Positions 1-11,439 of a stretch of DNA of 64,000 nt are shown piece by piece (within the stretch, counting starts at the first letter, position 1; every line of letters starts with the position of its first letter). Below the pieces are notes generated by a model. That model saw only the letters and a program-made list of their open reading frames with translations, was not told where the DNA came from and did not search any database. Made by a program: the position numbers and the translations under genes. The stretch is from Myotis daubentonii (lineage: Eukaryota; Chordata; Mammalia; Chiroptera; Vespertilionidae). Location of the stretch: assembly GCF_963259705.1 (NCBI RefSeq), contig NC_081847.1:94904671-94968670 (forward strand), read 5' to 3'.

Positions 1-1996
1 AGGACTGGGCCCGGAACGCGGGGTGTGGAACGTGGAGGAATCCCACGAAGAGTGAGGACTCTTAACGATAAACAGGAGAGCCCGAGGCAGGGCTGTAGAC
101 GGTCCTTCTAGGGCTGATTGAGGAGGGGGGAGGCGGGCAGGGGACAGAAAAGACGGACATTCTCTGACAGCCTCTCCCTCCACCTGCCTCCACCTCTGCC
201 TTCCTTTCATTACAATTAAGAGGCAGAGAAATTCAGGGAGCGGTGACGTACGGGGCTGTGGGGTCACAGAGACGTGGACCGAGTCTTCTTGTGTTTTTAT
301 TAGCGGCCGTGGGCACTGGGCAGGTCACGGCCCCTCCAGGCCTCCCTGCTGTCTTCAGTCACGTTGAGGTGACAGCAGTAGGTACCGGGTGAGACCAAGC
401 GAGTCATGGCTCGGCACGGACCAAGCACTCAGTTGGGCTCTTCTCACCCACAGGGCCCTGCTCCCGGCGAAGCGGAGTGACCCTGCAGCGAGCGGAGTGA
501 CCCTGAGGGCAGGGCGTGGGCCGGCCCTGTGGGAATGCTGAGCCAGAGCCCCTGGCTGCGTGTTTGTCACCGTCACCTCGTCGCATCGTCCTCCGGACGT
601 GTGTGTTCTCGTCCCCCGGCATCGCGGTGTCTGAGCAGCCGGCAGTGCTTCCCTCCCCCGCAGGGATGTCCGGCCCCAGGCCCCGGGAGTATGTTACCTT
701 GCAGGCAAAGGGACCTCTTTAAAGCCTGTGACCAGCTGACGGATGCTGAGATGGGGGGTCACTGGGTCGCCTGAGGGAAGCCAGCGAAGTCACAGGGGTC
801 CTGATAGGAGGGAAGCAGGAGGCCCAGCGCCAGGACAGAGGTGACAGCAGACGCGGAGAGGGAACTCGAAGGTGCGGCTCGGACAAGGGCGGGGGGAAGG
901 GGCCACCAGCCAAGGGCGTGGGAGCCCCTGGAAGCGGACGGAGGCCAGGGCACGGGGCCTCCCCAGGGCCTCGGAGGGAGCGCAGCCCGGCCAGCACCTT
1001 CGTCTCAGCCCAAACGAAACCCATGGTGGACGGTTGGCCGCCAGGATGCGAGGCAGCACCTGTGTGCGGCTCTGCCCCGCGTCGTGTGAGCTGTTACAGC
1101 AGCCCCGGAACCAGCACGACGCTGTGCTCTGGCTGACGCCACGGGGCAGCGAACCGCAGAGAGAAGCCGCTCTCTGCCCAGCGTGACCGGCAGGCGGACC
1201 TGGCATTCCAGCAGCCCCGGGCCTGGCTCCAAAGAAGGTGCAGCCACGTAGGCGTTCGCTTGAAGGTGAGCCTGGCTCGCTCGGGGAATCAGTCACATCG
1301 GGAGAGAATTAACGCCAGGGATTCCCTTTACTTACAGAGGAGGCGGGTGCGTCGTATCAGGTCTTGGTTTTTATATCATCTTCAACGACGGTGACAAGGA
1401 GGAAGTTTCTAGAACACAGCCCACAGCGCCCTGTCCCTCAGCCTTCACACAGGACGCGGAACGGGTTGGAAACAGCCCCTGGGAGCGAGCGAGGAAGCTC
1501 ATCTCACTCGGGCTGAGCTCGGCCGGAGGCAGCACGGTGTCCCTGCCGGTGGGAGACTGGCTCTGGGTCCCTCCCGCCGCCCCCCCACAAGGGCCTGGGC
1601 TCCCTGGAACACACCCTACGTCTCGCCTCTGCCAGTCAGAGTCCCCAACCTCCTCACGTTTCATTATCGACCAGGCTTCTCGCTCTGAGTGTTGTCTTTG
1701 CCGGAGAACAAGCGAGGACCCTCAGACCAGGCCCAGAGGGCGGCAGAGCCCACGGGCTAGAAACTGAGCCCCTCCATCCCTGACCCGCCTCAGTTCCCAC
1801 ACAAAAGGACACAAGGAACCCACAGCCACAGGACTAGGGACCGATTTTCTCCATCAGAACCAACCACAAGCGATCAATTTGTAGCCCATAAACACAAACT
1901 GTACAGATGATGGATTATCCCATCGATCAGAGCACCCGGCGCCTGGCAGCCCTCGGTCCACGGTGCTGGTGTGTCTATAAAATCCTTCCCAAAGTG
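1..1996. other. Unassigned GC-rich single-copy DNA
   Basis: I see no exon-like frame, SINE or tandem array here. Overlapping open frames occur on both strands because the DNA is GC-rich and stop codons are rare. The last 170 bases (about 1,830-1,990) are more AT-rich, with no repeat signature I recognise. Purine-rich text near 790-990 could be an old L2 relic, but I cannot support that. Confidence 0.5.
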
Positions 1997-2200
1997 CCTG
2001 CCCAGGGGGCGTGGCTCGGTGGTTGAGTGGGACCCAAACACCAAGAGGTCACCGGTTCGATTCCCGGTCAGGGCACATGCCCGGGCTGCAGGCTCAACCC
2101 ACAGTAGGGGGCGTGCAGGAGGCAGCCGATGGATGCTTCTACCTCTCTATCCCTCTCCTTTCCTCTCTCTCTAAAAATCAATAAAAACATATTTTAAAAG
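1997..2200 (+). mobile_element. Ves SINE (tRNA-derived, bat)
   Basis: Has the order diagnostic of Ves. A tRNA-like head carries a B-box-like stretch (GGTTCGATTCCCGGTC near 2053). It is followed by the 'GGGGGCGTGCAGGAGGCAGCCGAT' type core near 2107, a pyrimidine-rich stretch, and a tail with AATAAAAACATATTTT at about 2180-2195. Close to full length. No clear target duplication. Confidence 0.9.
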
Positions 2201-3299
2201 GTTTCTTTCATCCTTTCCAATGGGCAATGCCTCATAACGGACAACTTGGGCTCACCCACCAGGAAACCTCAGAGGACGGTGCTGTCACTCTCCCTTCCCA
2301 GCAGGTAAGAACGGAGTGAGCACCTGTGACGTGTGGTGTGGGGGCATCTGGGGGAACAAGCCCCAGCGGGAGCCTCTCTCTGCCTCTTAGAGGTCTTCCC
2401 ACTCTTCATCCTCTTCCTCAGATTCCAAGGGGGGGCGACCTCCATCGGGGGTCACCCCCTCTCCAATCTCGCCAGGCGTGCGGCAGCTCCGGCCCAGATG
2501 CCCGCGATGACATACAAGTCCAGGGAAACAACTCGCAGGGCGCATGGCACCCCCGGTCACTACAGGGAGTGCGCGAGGCCCAGGGAGGCCATCCCCCACC
2601 CGCCTGCTGGGCTCTGCCGCCGCCCCGGCCACAGATGCCAAGGAGAGAGCTGGTTGGCAGTCACGTGTGCGTGTGCCCAGGCCTGGAGGGGGTTCTGGGA
2701 AGGTGGAGGCCGCCAGGCCTCAGAAATGCCTCCGACCGCAGTGATCAAGACGCGCCCAGGGAGAGACAGCGGGAGGAGAAGAAGAAGGAAAGTTTATGGG
2801 GGGGGGGGGGGGGCGGGCGGGGAGGTGCAAGGCCAGCTTTCAAACATGCTGCTCTTTGTGGAGCCGCTCAGTCATCATGGCCTTGGCGCTGGGCCCTGGC
2901 TCGTAGCCTCGTCAGCCCGACGTTAGGGCCGGGGAACGGATTGCAGCGCCTGGACGCCGCGCTGGCTGGGCGGAGCTCGCGGATGTTCCGGGAAAGGGCA
3001 TTTGACACCATGAATCACGCTGCCATAGGTCAGGCCTGGCGGCCACCTGGTTCCAATCAGCGGGCCAGCGGAGAGAGGAGCTGGGAGCTGGCTCCTCGCA
3101 GCAGCTCCCCCTCCGGCCTCCCGTGGGCACCGCACGCTAGCGACCCTGCTCCCGTCTGCCCAGGGCCGAGCCTGGAGGATGCACGTGCCTGCGCGGCTCT
3201 CCCTGGGCAACAGCCTGCGCGGCACCAGTCAGGTCATGCCCAGCCCGTGGCCGCAGGCGGCGCAAAGCCTGATCCCATATGTTGCCTAATTTGCTGTGT
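2201..3299. other. Unassigned GC-rich DNA with a G homopolymer
   Basis: Single-copy-looking sequence. A G run (about 2,800-2,815) continues into GGGCGGGCGGGGAGG and could form a G-quadruplex. A 326-codon open frame crosses it but has no recognisable domain and reads the poly-G as glycine, so I do not call it a gene. Confidence 0.5.
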
Positions 3300-3507
3300 T
3301 TTTTAATATATTTTTATTGATTTCCGAGAGGAAGAAAGAGGGAGAGAGAGAGAGAATGATGAGAGAGAATCGTGGATCGGCTGCCTCCTGCACGCCCCAC
3401 ACTGGGGATTGACCCCACAACTCAGGCATGAGGCCCGACCGGGAATTGAACTGTGACTTCCTGGTTCATAGGTCAATGCTCAACCACGGAGCCATGCCAG
3501 TTGGGCT
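3300..3507 (-). mobile_element. Ves SINE, minus strand
   Basis: Reads as a reverse-complement Ves: A/T-rich tail (TTTTTATTGATTTC) at the left, a GAGA-rich block, the core 'GGCTGCCTCCTGCACGCC' at about 3379, then the inverted B box and the tRNA-like head ending at about 3507. Near full length. Confidence 0.9.
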
Positions 3508-3879
3508 TAATTTGCAGTTTTGATAGGCCTCCACCCTGATTCCTTTGCAACCTGTTCCTAGGCCCTGCCCCCTGTTCCTAGGCAGACATGGAAATTAGGG
3601 GAGCAGTGCCCCCCCACAGAACACTGCTGTCTGTGCTCACCTCGGCGGGGAGGGCTGCCTGGACGCCGCAGGGGGTTCTCCACATGGAGCTGGGAACAGC
3701 TGGTCTCGGGAGTGGGCAGAGGAGGTGGGGTGCAGGCGCCATCAACCCGCGGCTCCCGGCACCCAGGGGCTGCCTGGCCTGTCACCAGGTGGGTGTCTGT
3801 TTTTTTTCTCCTTCTCAAGTCCATCTGGATCGACTAATAGGGCACCGAACCTCCATCAGGGATGGTTGGCTCCCTGCTG
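3508..3879. other. Unassigned spacer between Ves SINE and L1
   Basis: GC-rich single-copy sequence with no recognised element. A short imperfect repeat of 'cctgttcctaggc' occurs near 3551-3581. Confidence 0.4.
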
Positions 3880-4980
3880 CATTACTCTCACTTCATATTT
3901 GACAAAGGAGACAAGAGCGTACAATGGAGTCAAGACCGTCTCTTCAATTAATGACGCTGGGAAAATTGGACAGATAAATGCAAAAAAATGAACTAGACCA
4001 CCAACTTACACCACACACAAGGATAGACGTAAAATGGATAAAAGATCTAAATGTAAGACAGGAAACCATGAAAATCCTACAAGACTCCATAGGCAGCAAA
4101 ATCTCAGACATCACTTGTAGCAAAATGTTTACAGATACATCTTCCAGGGCAAAGGAAACGAAGGAGAAAATAAACAAGTGGGACTACATCCAAGTAAGAA
4201 GCTCCTGCCCAGCAGAAGAAACCATCAGCAAAACGAAAAGGGAGCCCACTGCATGGGAGAACATATTTTCCAATGATACATCTGATAAAGGGTTAGTTTC
4301 CCAAATATATAGGGAGCTCATGCAACTTAACAAAAGGAAGACAAACAATCCAATTAAAAAATGGGCAAAGGACCTGAATAAACACTTCTCCAAAGAGGAC
4401 ATTCAGAAAGCCAAGAGACATATGAAAACATGCTCCAAGTCACTGATTAGCAGAGAGATGCAAATCAAAACAACAACGAGGTACCATCTCACACCTGTCA
4501 GAATGGCTACCATCAACAAGTCAACAAATGACAAGTGCTGGCGAGGATGTGGAGAAAAGGGAACACTCGTGCATTGTTGGTGGGAATGCAGACTGGTGCA
4601 GCCACTATGGAAGACAGTATGGAGTTTCCTCAAAAAACTAAAAATGGAACTCCCATTTGACCCTGTGATCCCACTTCTAGGAATATATCCCAAGAAACCA
4701 GAAACACCAATCAGAAAGGATATATGCACCCCTATGTTCATAGCAGCACAATTTACCATAGCTAAGGTCAGGAAACAGCCCAAGTGCCCATCAGCAGACG
4801 AGTGGGTAAAAAGCTGGGGTACATCTACACCATGGAATACTACGCCGCAGTAAATAATAAGGATCTCTTACCGTTTGCAGCAGCATGGAGGGACCTGGAG
4901 AGCATCGTGTGAAGCGAAACAAGCCAGTCTGAGAAAGACAAGTATCACCTGGCCTCACCCACATGTGGAGTCTAACGGGT
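3880..4980 (+). mobile_element. 5'-truncated LINE-1 (3' end of ORF2)
   Basis: A 1.1-kb L1 fragment that starts inside ORF2 and runs to the ORF2 end, where the sequence resembles the usual '...ACATGTGGAGTCTAA' terminus at about 4962-4977. It lies on the plus strand, A-rich as expected for an L1 sense strand, in strong contrast to its GC-rich surroundings. No long 3' UTR or poly(A) is visible after about 4980. 5' truncation is the normal result of target-primed reverse transcription. Confidence 0.92.
3978..4853 (+). pseudogene. L1 ORF2 C-terminal fragment, disabled
   Basis: This 291-codon open stretch encodes the C-terminal region of the L1 ORF2 protein, downstream of the endonuclease and reverse transcriptase domains, which are missing. 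Recognisable parts are the [15 protein letters not shown] segment and the cysteine-rich motif [18 protein letters not shown] at about residues 190-207, followed by VIPLLGIYP, all typical of mammalian L1. The natural frame should run on to about 4,975, but an in-frame stop at about 4,851 and nearby changes break it. The initiator methionine is incidental. Without the catalytic domains it cannot support retrotransposition. It is a mobile-element relic, not a host gene. Confidence 0.88.
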
Positions 4981-5605
4981 GTTCTTACCAGTTCCTGTCT
5001 CGGGTAAGCTGGGCTCGGCCGTGTCTCTGGATTTCCCTGTCTCTCCAGATCTCAGGGTGGAAGTTTGCCTCCAGTTTTCTGATGAGAAAGAGAAATGTCA
5101 TTGGTTTCCTTTCCCCCAGCTTTTTCTTGTTGCAAGGATGGTAGGGACAACTCCCAAGGTTTCGACATGTTGGATCCTGAACCAGAAACAACAAAATGCC
5201 TCGATGAATAGCTGTTGATCAAGTAAATAAAAGTAGAAAAGACATCGCAAATCGGCCTCAAAGGTTAACTTTTCTATGGCAGCCGCAGACAGGACTGAAG
5301 AACCAGGGCCACCAGGTGGCAGGGAAAGACCTCAGAGGCAAACAAGGGCAGGGCCAAGCAGCCTGGAGTCGTGCACTTTTCACACTTTCACACCTGAGAG
5401 GACTCAGGTACGTGATGGTGGTAAAGTGTGAATTCAACCCGACATCATAGTCATCAGCTTCCCATGCCCAGGAAGCGTGCCACCCTCATCGCCACGCCGT
5501 TCTTCAGCACCTACTCTGTGCTGATTGGTGCTCACCAAGCATGTGTCCCATAAGCTGAGTGGCCAGACCACCAGCTGGAGATGAAGGTATGAATTGAAAG
5601 ATAAT
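4981..5605. other. Unassigned DNA containing a CTCF-like site
   Basis: Sequence of moderate GC with no recognised repeat. The notable feature is the CTCF-consensus match at 5,309-5,322, listed separately. Confidence 0.4.
5309..5322 (+). promoter_or_regulatory. CTCF-like motif, full match to core consensus
   Basis: The 14 bases CCACCAGGTGGCAG satisfy every position of the degenerate CTCF core CCASYAGRKGGCRS. CTCF binds such sites to anchor chromatin loops. Only the motif is visible here; occupancy is inference. Confidence 0.55.
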
Positions 5606-5805
5606 GGCTCGGCCAGCATGGCTCAGTGGCTGAGCGCCGACCCATGAACCAGGAGGTCACAGTTCTATTCCAGTTCAGGGCACACGCCCGGGCTGTGGGC
5701 TCGATCCCCAGTGTGGGGCGTGCGGGAGGCAGCTGATCCATGATTCTCTCTCATCATTGATGTTTCTCTCTCTCTCCCTCTCCCTTCCTCTCTGAAACCC
5801 TGAAG
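5606..5805 (+). mobile_element. Ves SINE
   Basis: tRNA-like head beginning near 'GGCCAGCATGGCTCAGTGG', the GGGGCGTGCGGGAGGCAGCTGATCC core at about 5716, then pyrimidine-rich TTTCTCTCTCTCTCC. It ends within the 'CCTTCCTCTCTGAAA' part without the AATAAAA tail, so it is slightly 3'-shortened. Confidence 0.88.
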
Positions 5806-7649
5806 CCTTTGCGCATTGTGGTGAGTTGGATTCAAGTTAACAGAACAAACCAGAGCTAAGTGGGCAAAGGCCCAGGGTAGGACTTCAAGAACCAGAGACA
5901 CGGAGGCCTCCAGCGGGAGTCGGTAAGTGGGGGGTTGTCTGGGGACCCAGGCAGGCATCCGTGAGGTCCCTTGTGAGGTCAGATGAGGCGCAGGGAAAAG
6001 CGCACACTACAGGCCCTGCAACTCCGACATCTCATGACTGTGGTCTCTTCCCTGGCAGAAGCTTGCCCATTGGGACCTGCTGGGTCCCAGCAGCCCTTGA
6101 ACTCCAGCCTCCTACCGGCCAAAGCCAGGGAAGCCAGCCTTGTTCGGAGGAGGAGGAGGTGAGAGGACGTACCTTCTCTCCGCGGGAGGCAGGCTTGGGC
6201 CTCGATGCTCCGCCTGTTTGCACCTGCTCTCGCGACGTCTGCTTGGAGGCGAGCTTCGCTGGTGATCGGTAAGTCCTTCTGCTCCCCACCTGGGACCGTC
6301 TTCTCAGCCTCGGCTTCTGTGTGGTCTTTGACCGAGGTCATTGCGTCCTCTCCGTTGGGCAGGGCAGGCCGCCGGTCTGACGTCCGAGGTGGCCGTTTCT
6401 CCTCTATCCTTCCTTGACCGGCGCACATGGACGCTTAGTCTTCATCGTCCACGGATGGCTGCTTATCCTCAGCCTTTCCCTGGGCCCAAGCCTGTGTGAG
6501 ATTTCCTGCTGGTTAACTAAGACTCATCATCCTGGAAAGAAAAGGAAAAAAGGGGGGGGTGCTCATTATCCTGTTATCTAACCATTTGGGCCAAAACCTA
6601 AATTGACCCGACCTTCTCCCTTTATTCTCTTTTCTACAATTCTCCTATAGGGCCCTTATCATAATGTATAGACGTTCATTATAATACAAGTGTATGGACC
6701 TGCGTGTGTGTTTAAAAACCGTGTGTCTCCTGGCTAGTCTGCAGTAACATGGCCAGAAGAACCCTGTATTCCCAGCACCCACCACAGCGACTGGGCCCGC
6801 AGACTCAATGGCCATGTGCTGTTGAGGTTGGACCGTGTCAGCACGCAGGCCCCTGACTCCCTCACCTGAACGGGTGGCTACTGTCCTGGACTCTCCCCGC
6901 CTGGCGCCCGGCTCCTCCCGCCCAGCCGGTTCCGGGTCCGCTAACCCTTTCAACCCCCGTGCCACAGCCTGCCTTTAAACCACAGCTGCAGCACCAGAGG
7001 CAAGAACCACAACACAAAACTAAACAAACGCTTTTTTAACAGAAACGGGAGAAATTGGCAAGAGAATCATTTTCAACCACCAAGTCCTTTCCGTTCCTCC
7101 CAAATGTAGCCCGTCCGGAGCAGGCCCAGGACCGCCTGGACGGGGCGTGGACCACCAGAGCCGGAAGAAGAGGGAAAGTCCCAAATCCCAGTCTTCCCAG
7201 ACAAGGAGCCCAGCTCTGCACAGCCTTTCCCACGGGACCCCGGGAACGAGGCTCCTCCGCCCTCCTGCCCGGTAGCTCCTTGTTCCCTGGGCGTCTCCGG
7301 GGTCTGAGGAAGCGCGTGCACCCGCACGGGCCCCAGCACACGACGCCCTGGAGACATCCTCCCGCGGCCCCGAGATTGCCAAGGGCCCGGGGCTGGCAGT
7401 GGGCCCATCGCCCCCTCAACCCCCTCCTGCTTCTCAGGTAACAGACACCCCTCCCCCTGCTGCTCCGGTCGGGTGCGAACCGCAGACCAACTTCACCGAC
7501 AGCCGCCGGGTCCTGTGACCAGCAATGACCCCGCCTGCCTGGCCACTGACATCAGGTCAGCTTGTGCCACGGCCCCCCAGCCAAGACCAGGCCCCCCAGT
7601 AAGAGACTCCCCACTTCTCATGCCTTGAGAACCTCTGAGTCCAACTGGT
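5806..7649. other. Unassigned GC-rich DNA
   Basis: Nothing recognisable as a gene or repeat. Open frames overlap on both strands at 5,960-6,430 and 7,020-7,440 with no domain signature. A poly-G (about 6,553-6,560) and an AT-rich patch (about 6,565-6,720) interrupt an otherwise GC-rich stretch. Confidence 0.45.
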
Positions 7650-8215
7650 ACAGAGGCTATCTTAGCTTTTTAGATGATACTGTTTTTATTTTAACTAATG
7701 GTGTTTACCAACTGTTTCCCCCCAATTTCAATGTTTTAATTTATCTTTACTGTTGATAGTATTATGGATGTCCCCTTTTTCCCCCATTAAGCCCCTCCAC
7801 CCCACACCTGCCCCCCACCCCCCGACCCCGGCCTTCTCCACAGTACTGCGTCCACGGGCTAAGCATATATGCACGTAAGTTCTTTGGTTAATCTCTCCCC
7901 ACCCACCCTCCCCGCCTTCCCCCTGAGATTCCTCAGTCTCTTCCATGCTCTGTGTCTCTGGATCTATTTTGTTCTTCCGTTTATTTTGTTCATTTGATTC
8001 CACGTGGGAGTGAGGTCATGGATGCTTGCCTTTCTCTGACTGGCTTGTTTCACTTTGCATAATGCTCCCCAGGTCCCTCCAGGCCGTGGCAGAGGGTGAG
8101 AGAGCCGTCTTCCTCTCAGCTGCGTGGTATTCCAGGCAGATGTCCCGCAGCTTTCTTATCCGCGCGTCTGCTGGTGGGCACGTCGTGGGCTGTTTCCGGA
8201 CCTTAACCGACAGGC
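7650..8215 (-). mobile_element. LINE-1 3' end including 3' UTR, minus strand
   Basis: Read on the minus strand, 8,215 to about 7,990 matches the end of L1 ORF2 in the same region as the plus-strand copy at 3.9 kb (for example TTTGATTCCACGTGGGAGTGAGG and TTGTTTCACTTTGCATAATGC on the plus strand). It is followed leftward by a 3' UTR with a purine-rich tract, pyrimidine-rich here at 7,775-7,930. 5'-truncated and diverged, with no usable frame. Confidence 0.8.
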
Positions 8216-10663
8216 GGCTGTTTCAACCCAGCTATTCCGCCCGGTTGCCTCACGAAGTGAAACGAGGGGGGAGCAGAGACCCAGGCCTCGGTCCCACTGG
8301 CCCCGTTTCAGGCGTCGGGCCGGCGGCGAAGGGTACGTGTTGAGCAGCCCCAGGAACGTGGCCGTCACAGGAGGTTCGCGGCCACGCCGGCCACTCCAGG
8401 CCCTGCCGGCTCGTGTCTCCGTTGGTGTCAATCGCACGCCACGCCTGCAGCTGGTGCGTCTGCGGCTGCCCGGGGGTGAGCAACACGCGTGTGCTGTGTG
8501 CATCTCCGCTTTGCACTCTGAAAGGACCGTCTTCCCGAAGAGAGTGGGCCCAACAGAAGCCCCTGCCCTGGGGACCACGTGGAGCTTACGGGGTTTGGCG
8601 AGCTACAGGATCCCCTGTGGTTTTTAACTGCGTTTCCGAAGGGCCCGCCGTGGCTCGTGCCGACCGATGCCGCTGGCCCTGCCCGGGGAGCCCGGGTCCC
8701 GGGAAAGTTCCCCGTCTCCCCTCGGCCGCTGCTTTAATTCCTCGGCAGCATCGTGGGGTGCTCACAGCCCAGCGCCCCTCGGGCTCTGGGGGTCGAGGAA
8801 CTAGCCAGGGCCCCCTCGCGGAGTCTGCGATTGACGGGGGCTGTGCTGGGACACGTAGACCCAGATCTCAGTCAGTCGCCGGCGGTGGCCAGCGCGTGGT
8901 AACTCACAGAAACACCACAGCAGGTTAGCGTCTCATATGCACCAGCATCGCTGAGCAAAGGGCGGGCCAGTGAATGGTGCCCGGGAGAGGCCGGTGTTAA
9001 CGACGGACGGATGGATGGGGGTCAAGGGGAGGTCAGGGGAGGTCAGGGGAGGGTGGAGACAGGAGAGGCTGTGGGCCAGGAGGGTGCACCTGCAGAGGAA
9101 ACGCCCCACCATGAAGGCCAGCAGGTCAGGGGCGAGGGCCAGTGAGGCCAGCAGGTCAGGGGCGAGGGCTGGGGAGGTGGAGGCACAGGAGAGAAGACAG
9201 AGGAGGCAAACTGGGAGGCCAGTGGAAGACCCACAAAGTCTGCAGCTTCCCATTCTATAGAAATGAAGGAAGCTGGAACCCTGTGCTGTCTGGCCCCTGG
9301 GGACATTGCGCCCCCCGGTGGAGAGCACAGCACCCAGCGGGCGAGGATGGAAAGGGGCCCTGGAGGAGCAAGGACTGCCCTGTGCAGAGCAACACCGTCA
9401 GGAAGAGGATGAGGAGGGAGGGCTGCATCCCCACAGCACAGCTAACGACGGGGCCGGGCGGGCAGGAGGGCCAGGCCCAGCCCAGAGCGTGACGTGCTCT
9501 TCCGCCGGGAAGGGCCTGTGCTCTGAGCCCGGGCCTCAGGGCGGGGTGTGGAGTGAGGGTGCCCGCGGGCCTGGGCACCCCCGCCTGCTGGGCCCGGCGG
9601 CTCCATTCTGTCTGGTTATGTATCAGGTTCCACAGACCAGGATGGAGACACCGGCTTTGCTGTAATTGCCTCGGCCTTTGCTCTGAGCTCCTCTTTGACT
9701 GTGAAGCCTGCCGTGGGCCTTAGAAGTGGAAATGTGTGTGGGGGGGGTGGGGGGACGCAGCGGAAGGAGAGTGAGGGGAGGGGGAGGGAGACGCGAGCCC
9801 ACCGCGGCCCGCGGGGCGCAGAGCGAGACTGGCTGTCTCCTCCCCCAGCCACAGAGCCTTCCTGTGGCTCAGACTCGCTAATGAGCCGGGGGCACGGGGT
9901 CGCCGCTCGGCTGCGTGCAGGACGCTCACTGCAGAGCGGGCGGTCGGAGCGTGTGCACCCCCCCCCCCCCAGCGGGTGTTCCGGAAGGTTGTGCGCGTAC
10001 CTGCAGGACGGGCCTGTGCTCAGTCATCGGGCCTTACAGTCCCCGCCTGGAGCCCGTGGCGTGGGGAGCCTGCCTCCCCGCCCCCAGGAAATCGGGCCGC
10101 GGCGCCCTGGACTGAGCAGAGTGAGCGGAGCGCCGTGTGGGGGCAGGTGCGGCCAGTGCAGGAGGCTCGGGGTCACCACCTGTGGGCAGGCCCGCCCCCT
10201 GGCACATGCCCTTGGCCGGAGGTCAGCACAGCAGGCTCCCCACTCCGCACACAGCCCTCCCTCCGGCCGGGAGAACCAACCGCGAGTCAGAGAGAAGCCC
10301 GTTTCCCTTCTCAGGTTTTCCAGCCTGACCTGGTGCCGGAGTTCACCTCCCACCTGATTCCATCAGTCACGTCCCATCATCGGCATCAGGTGTGAGGTGA
10401 GGCGCTGGGGCTACGGGCGGGAATAAAGACAGACCGGCCGCCAACAGCTCCCACCGCCCCCTCCCCGCATTACCGATGTGGAGCGGGGCGCCTACCTCCC
10501 CCTCCCCGGCCGCCCTTTGTCAACTCGGGCAAAGCTTTGCATCTGGTTCTCCCACCAGAGAGCAGCCCCCCCACCCCCCCGTGTCCGTAGCCGAGGCAGC
10601 AGACAGAATAGAGAGGATGCCAGGCCCTGGCTCACAGGGGGCTGCCTGCGCTGTCCTGGGAGG
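8216..10663. other. Unassigned CpG-containing GC-rich DNA
   Basis: No gene or interspersed repeat recognised. CpG-dense around 8,300-8,900 and 9,880-10,300. Contains short tandem duplications (a GGTCAGGGGA decamer near 9,029-9,050; a roughly 29-bp duplicate at 9,116-9,175), a G run near 9,738-9,755 and a C run at 9,960-9,970. CpG density alone does not make a promoter. Confidence 0.4.
9113..9176. repeat. Two-copy tandem repeat, about 29 bp
   Basis: 'GCCAGCAGGTCAGGGGCGAGGGC' occurs twice in a row with flanking similarity. A small local duplication without coding meaning. Confidence 0.7.
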
Positions 10664-10671
10664 GTCTAGAA

Positions 10672-10887
10672 CAGCCATGGGCAAACTACGGTCCACGGGC
10701 CGGATATGGCCCGTTTGAAATGAATAAAACTAAAAAAAAAAAAAAGACCGTCCCCTTTTATGTAATGATGTTTACTTTGAATTTATATTATTTCACACAA
10801 ACACTCCATTCATGCTTTTGTTCCGGCCCTCCAGTCCAGTTTAAGAACCCATTGTGGCCCTCGAGTCAAAAAGTTTGCCCACCCCTG
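10672..10887. mobile_element. Non-autonomous hAT MITE
   Basis: Ends are inverted: CAGCCATGGGCAAACTACGG at the left and, on the opposite strand at the right, CAGGGGTGGGCAAACTTTTT. It is flanked by an 8-bp target duplication GTCTAGAA (10,664-10,671) / GGCTAGAA (10,888-10,895), 7 of 8 matching, which is the hAT hallmark. There is no transposase frame; an internal A run sits at about 10,732-10,745. Confidence 0.85.
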
Positions 10888-11227
10888 GGCTAGAAGGTTG
10901 TCTCTCCCCAGCTCTCCCAATAGTGACACCCCAATTCGTCCGGCACGTGACAGTCTGCGAGGTTCTTGCAAAGCCGCCGTCCCGTCACCTCCCCAGTCCT
11001 CAGAAGCCAGGGTTGGCGGATACTCTTCCTTGAGTGACTCAGGATGGACAGCGAGTCCTTCTCCGACCATGACCTGGGGCGGGGGGGGGGCACGGCCCAC
11101 AATCAGGGCCTCCCTCTCTGAGATGCAGGGAAGTTGGCGTGGCACGTGCCTGCTACATGTGCGCTGCGTGTGCATGACAGGCTATTGCACTGGGGCTTCA
11201 CTTAATTCATTTTATTTTCACCTAAAC
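10888..11227. other. Unassigned spacer
   Basis: Single-copy-looking DNA with a G run at about 11,081-11,090. No gene or repeat recognised. Confidence 0.4.
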
Positions 11228-11439
11228 CCGTGGTTCTCAACCTTGTGGCCCTTTAAACACAGTTCCTCATGTTGTGACCCAACCATAAAGTTATTCTTGT
11301 TGCTACTTCATAACTGTAATGGTGCTACTGTGATGAATCGTCATGTAAACATCTGATATGCAGGATGGTCTTAGGTGACCCCTGTGAAAGGGCCGTCCGA
11401 CCGCCAAAGGGGTCGCGACCCACAGGTTGAGAACCGCTG
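11228..11439 (-). mobile_element. SPIN/URR1-like hAT MITE
   Basis: Right end carries GGGGTCGCGACCCACAGG then TTGAGAACCGCTG, the inverse of the left end of the copies at 26.4 kb and 57.0 kb. The left end reads GTGGTTCTCAACCTTG. It has the internal 'CTTCATAACTGTAATGGTGC' stretch that is deleted from the 26.4-kb copy. No convincing 8-bp duplication remains. The family name is from memory of rodent and bat repeats. Confidence 0.78.

Noticed and set aside
2326..3306. 326-codon plus-strand frame
   Set aside because: Reads a G homopolymer as polyglycine; no domain, and several other frames are equally open in this GC-rich DNA.
5979..6470. Minus-strand frames with an acidic, Lys-rich look (PSVDDED end)
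   Set aside because: Resembles the tail of a small acidic nuclear protein, as in a processed pseudogene, but no family could be recognised and upstream sequence does not support one.
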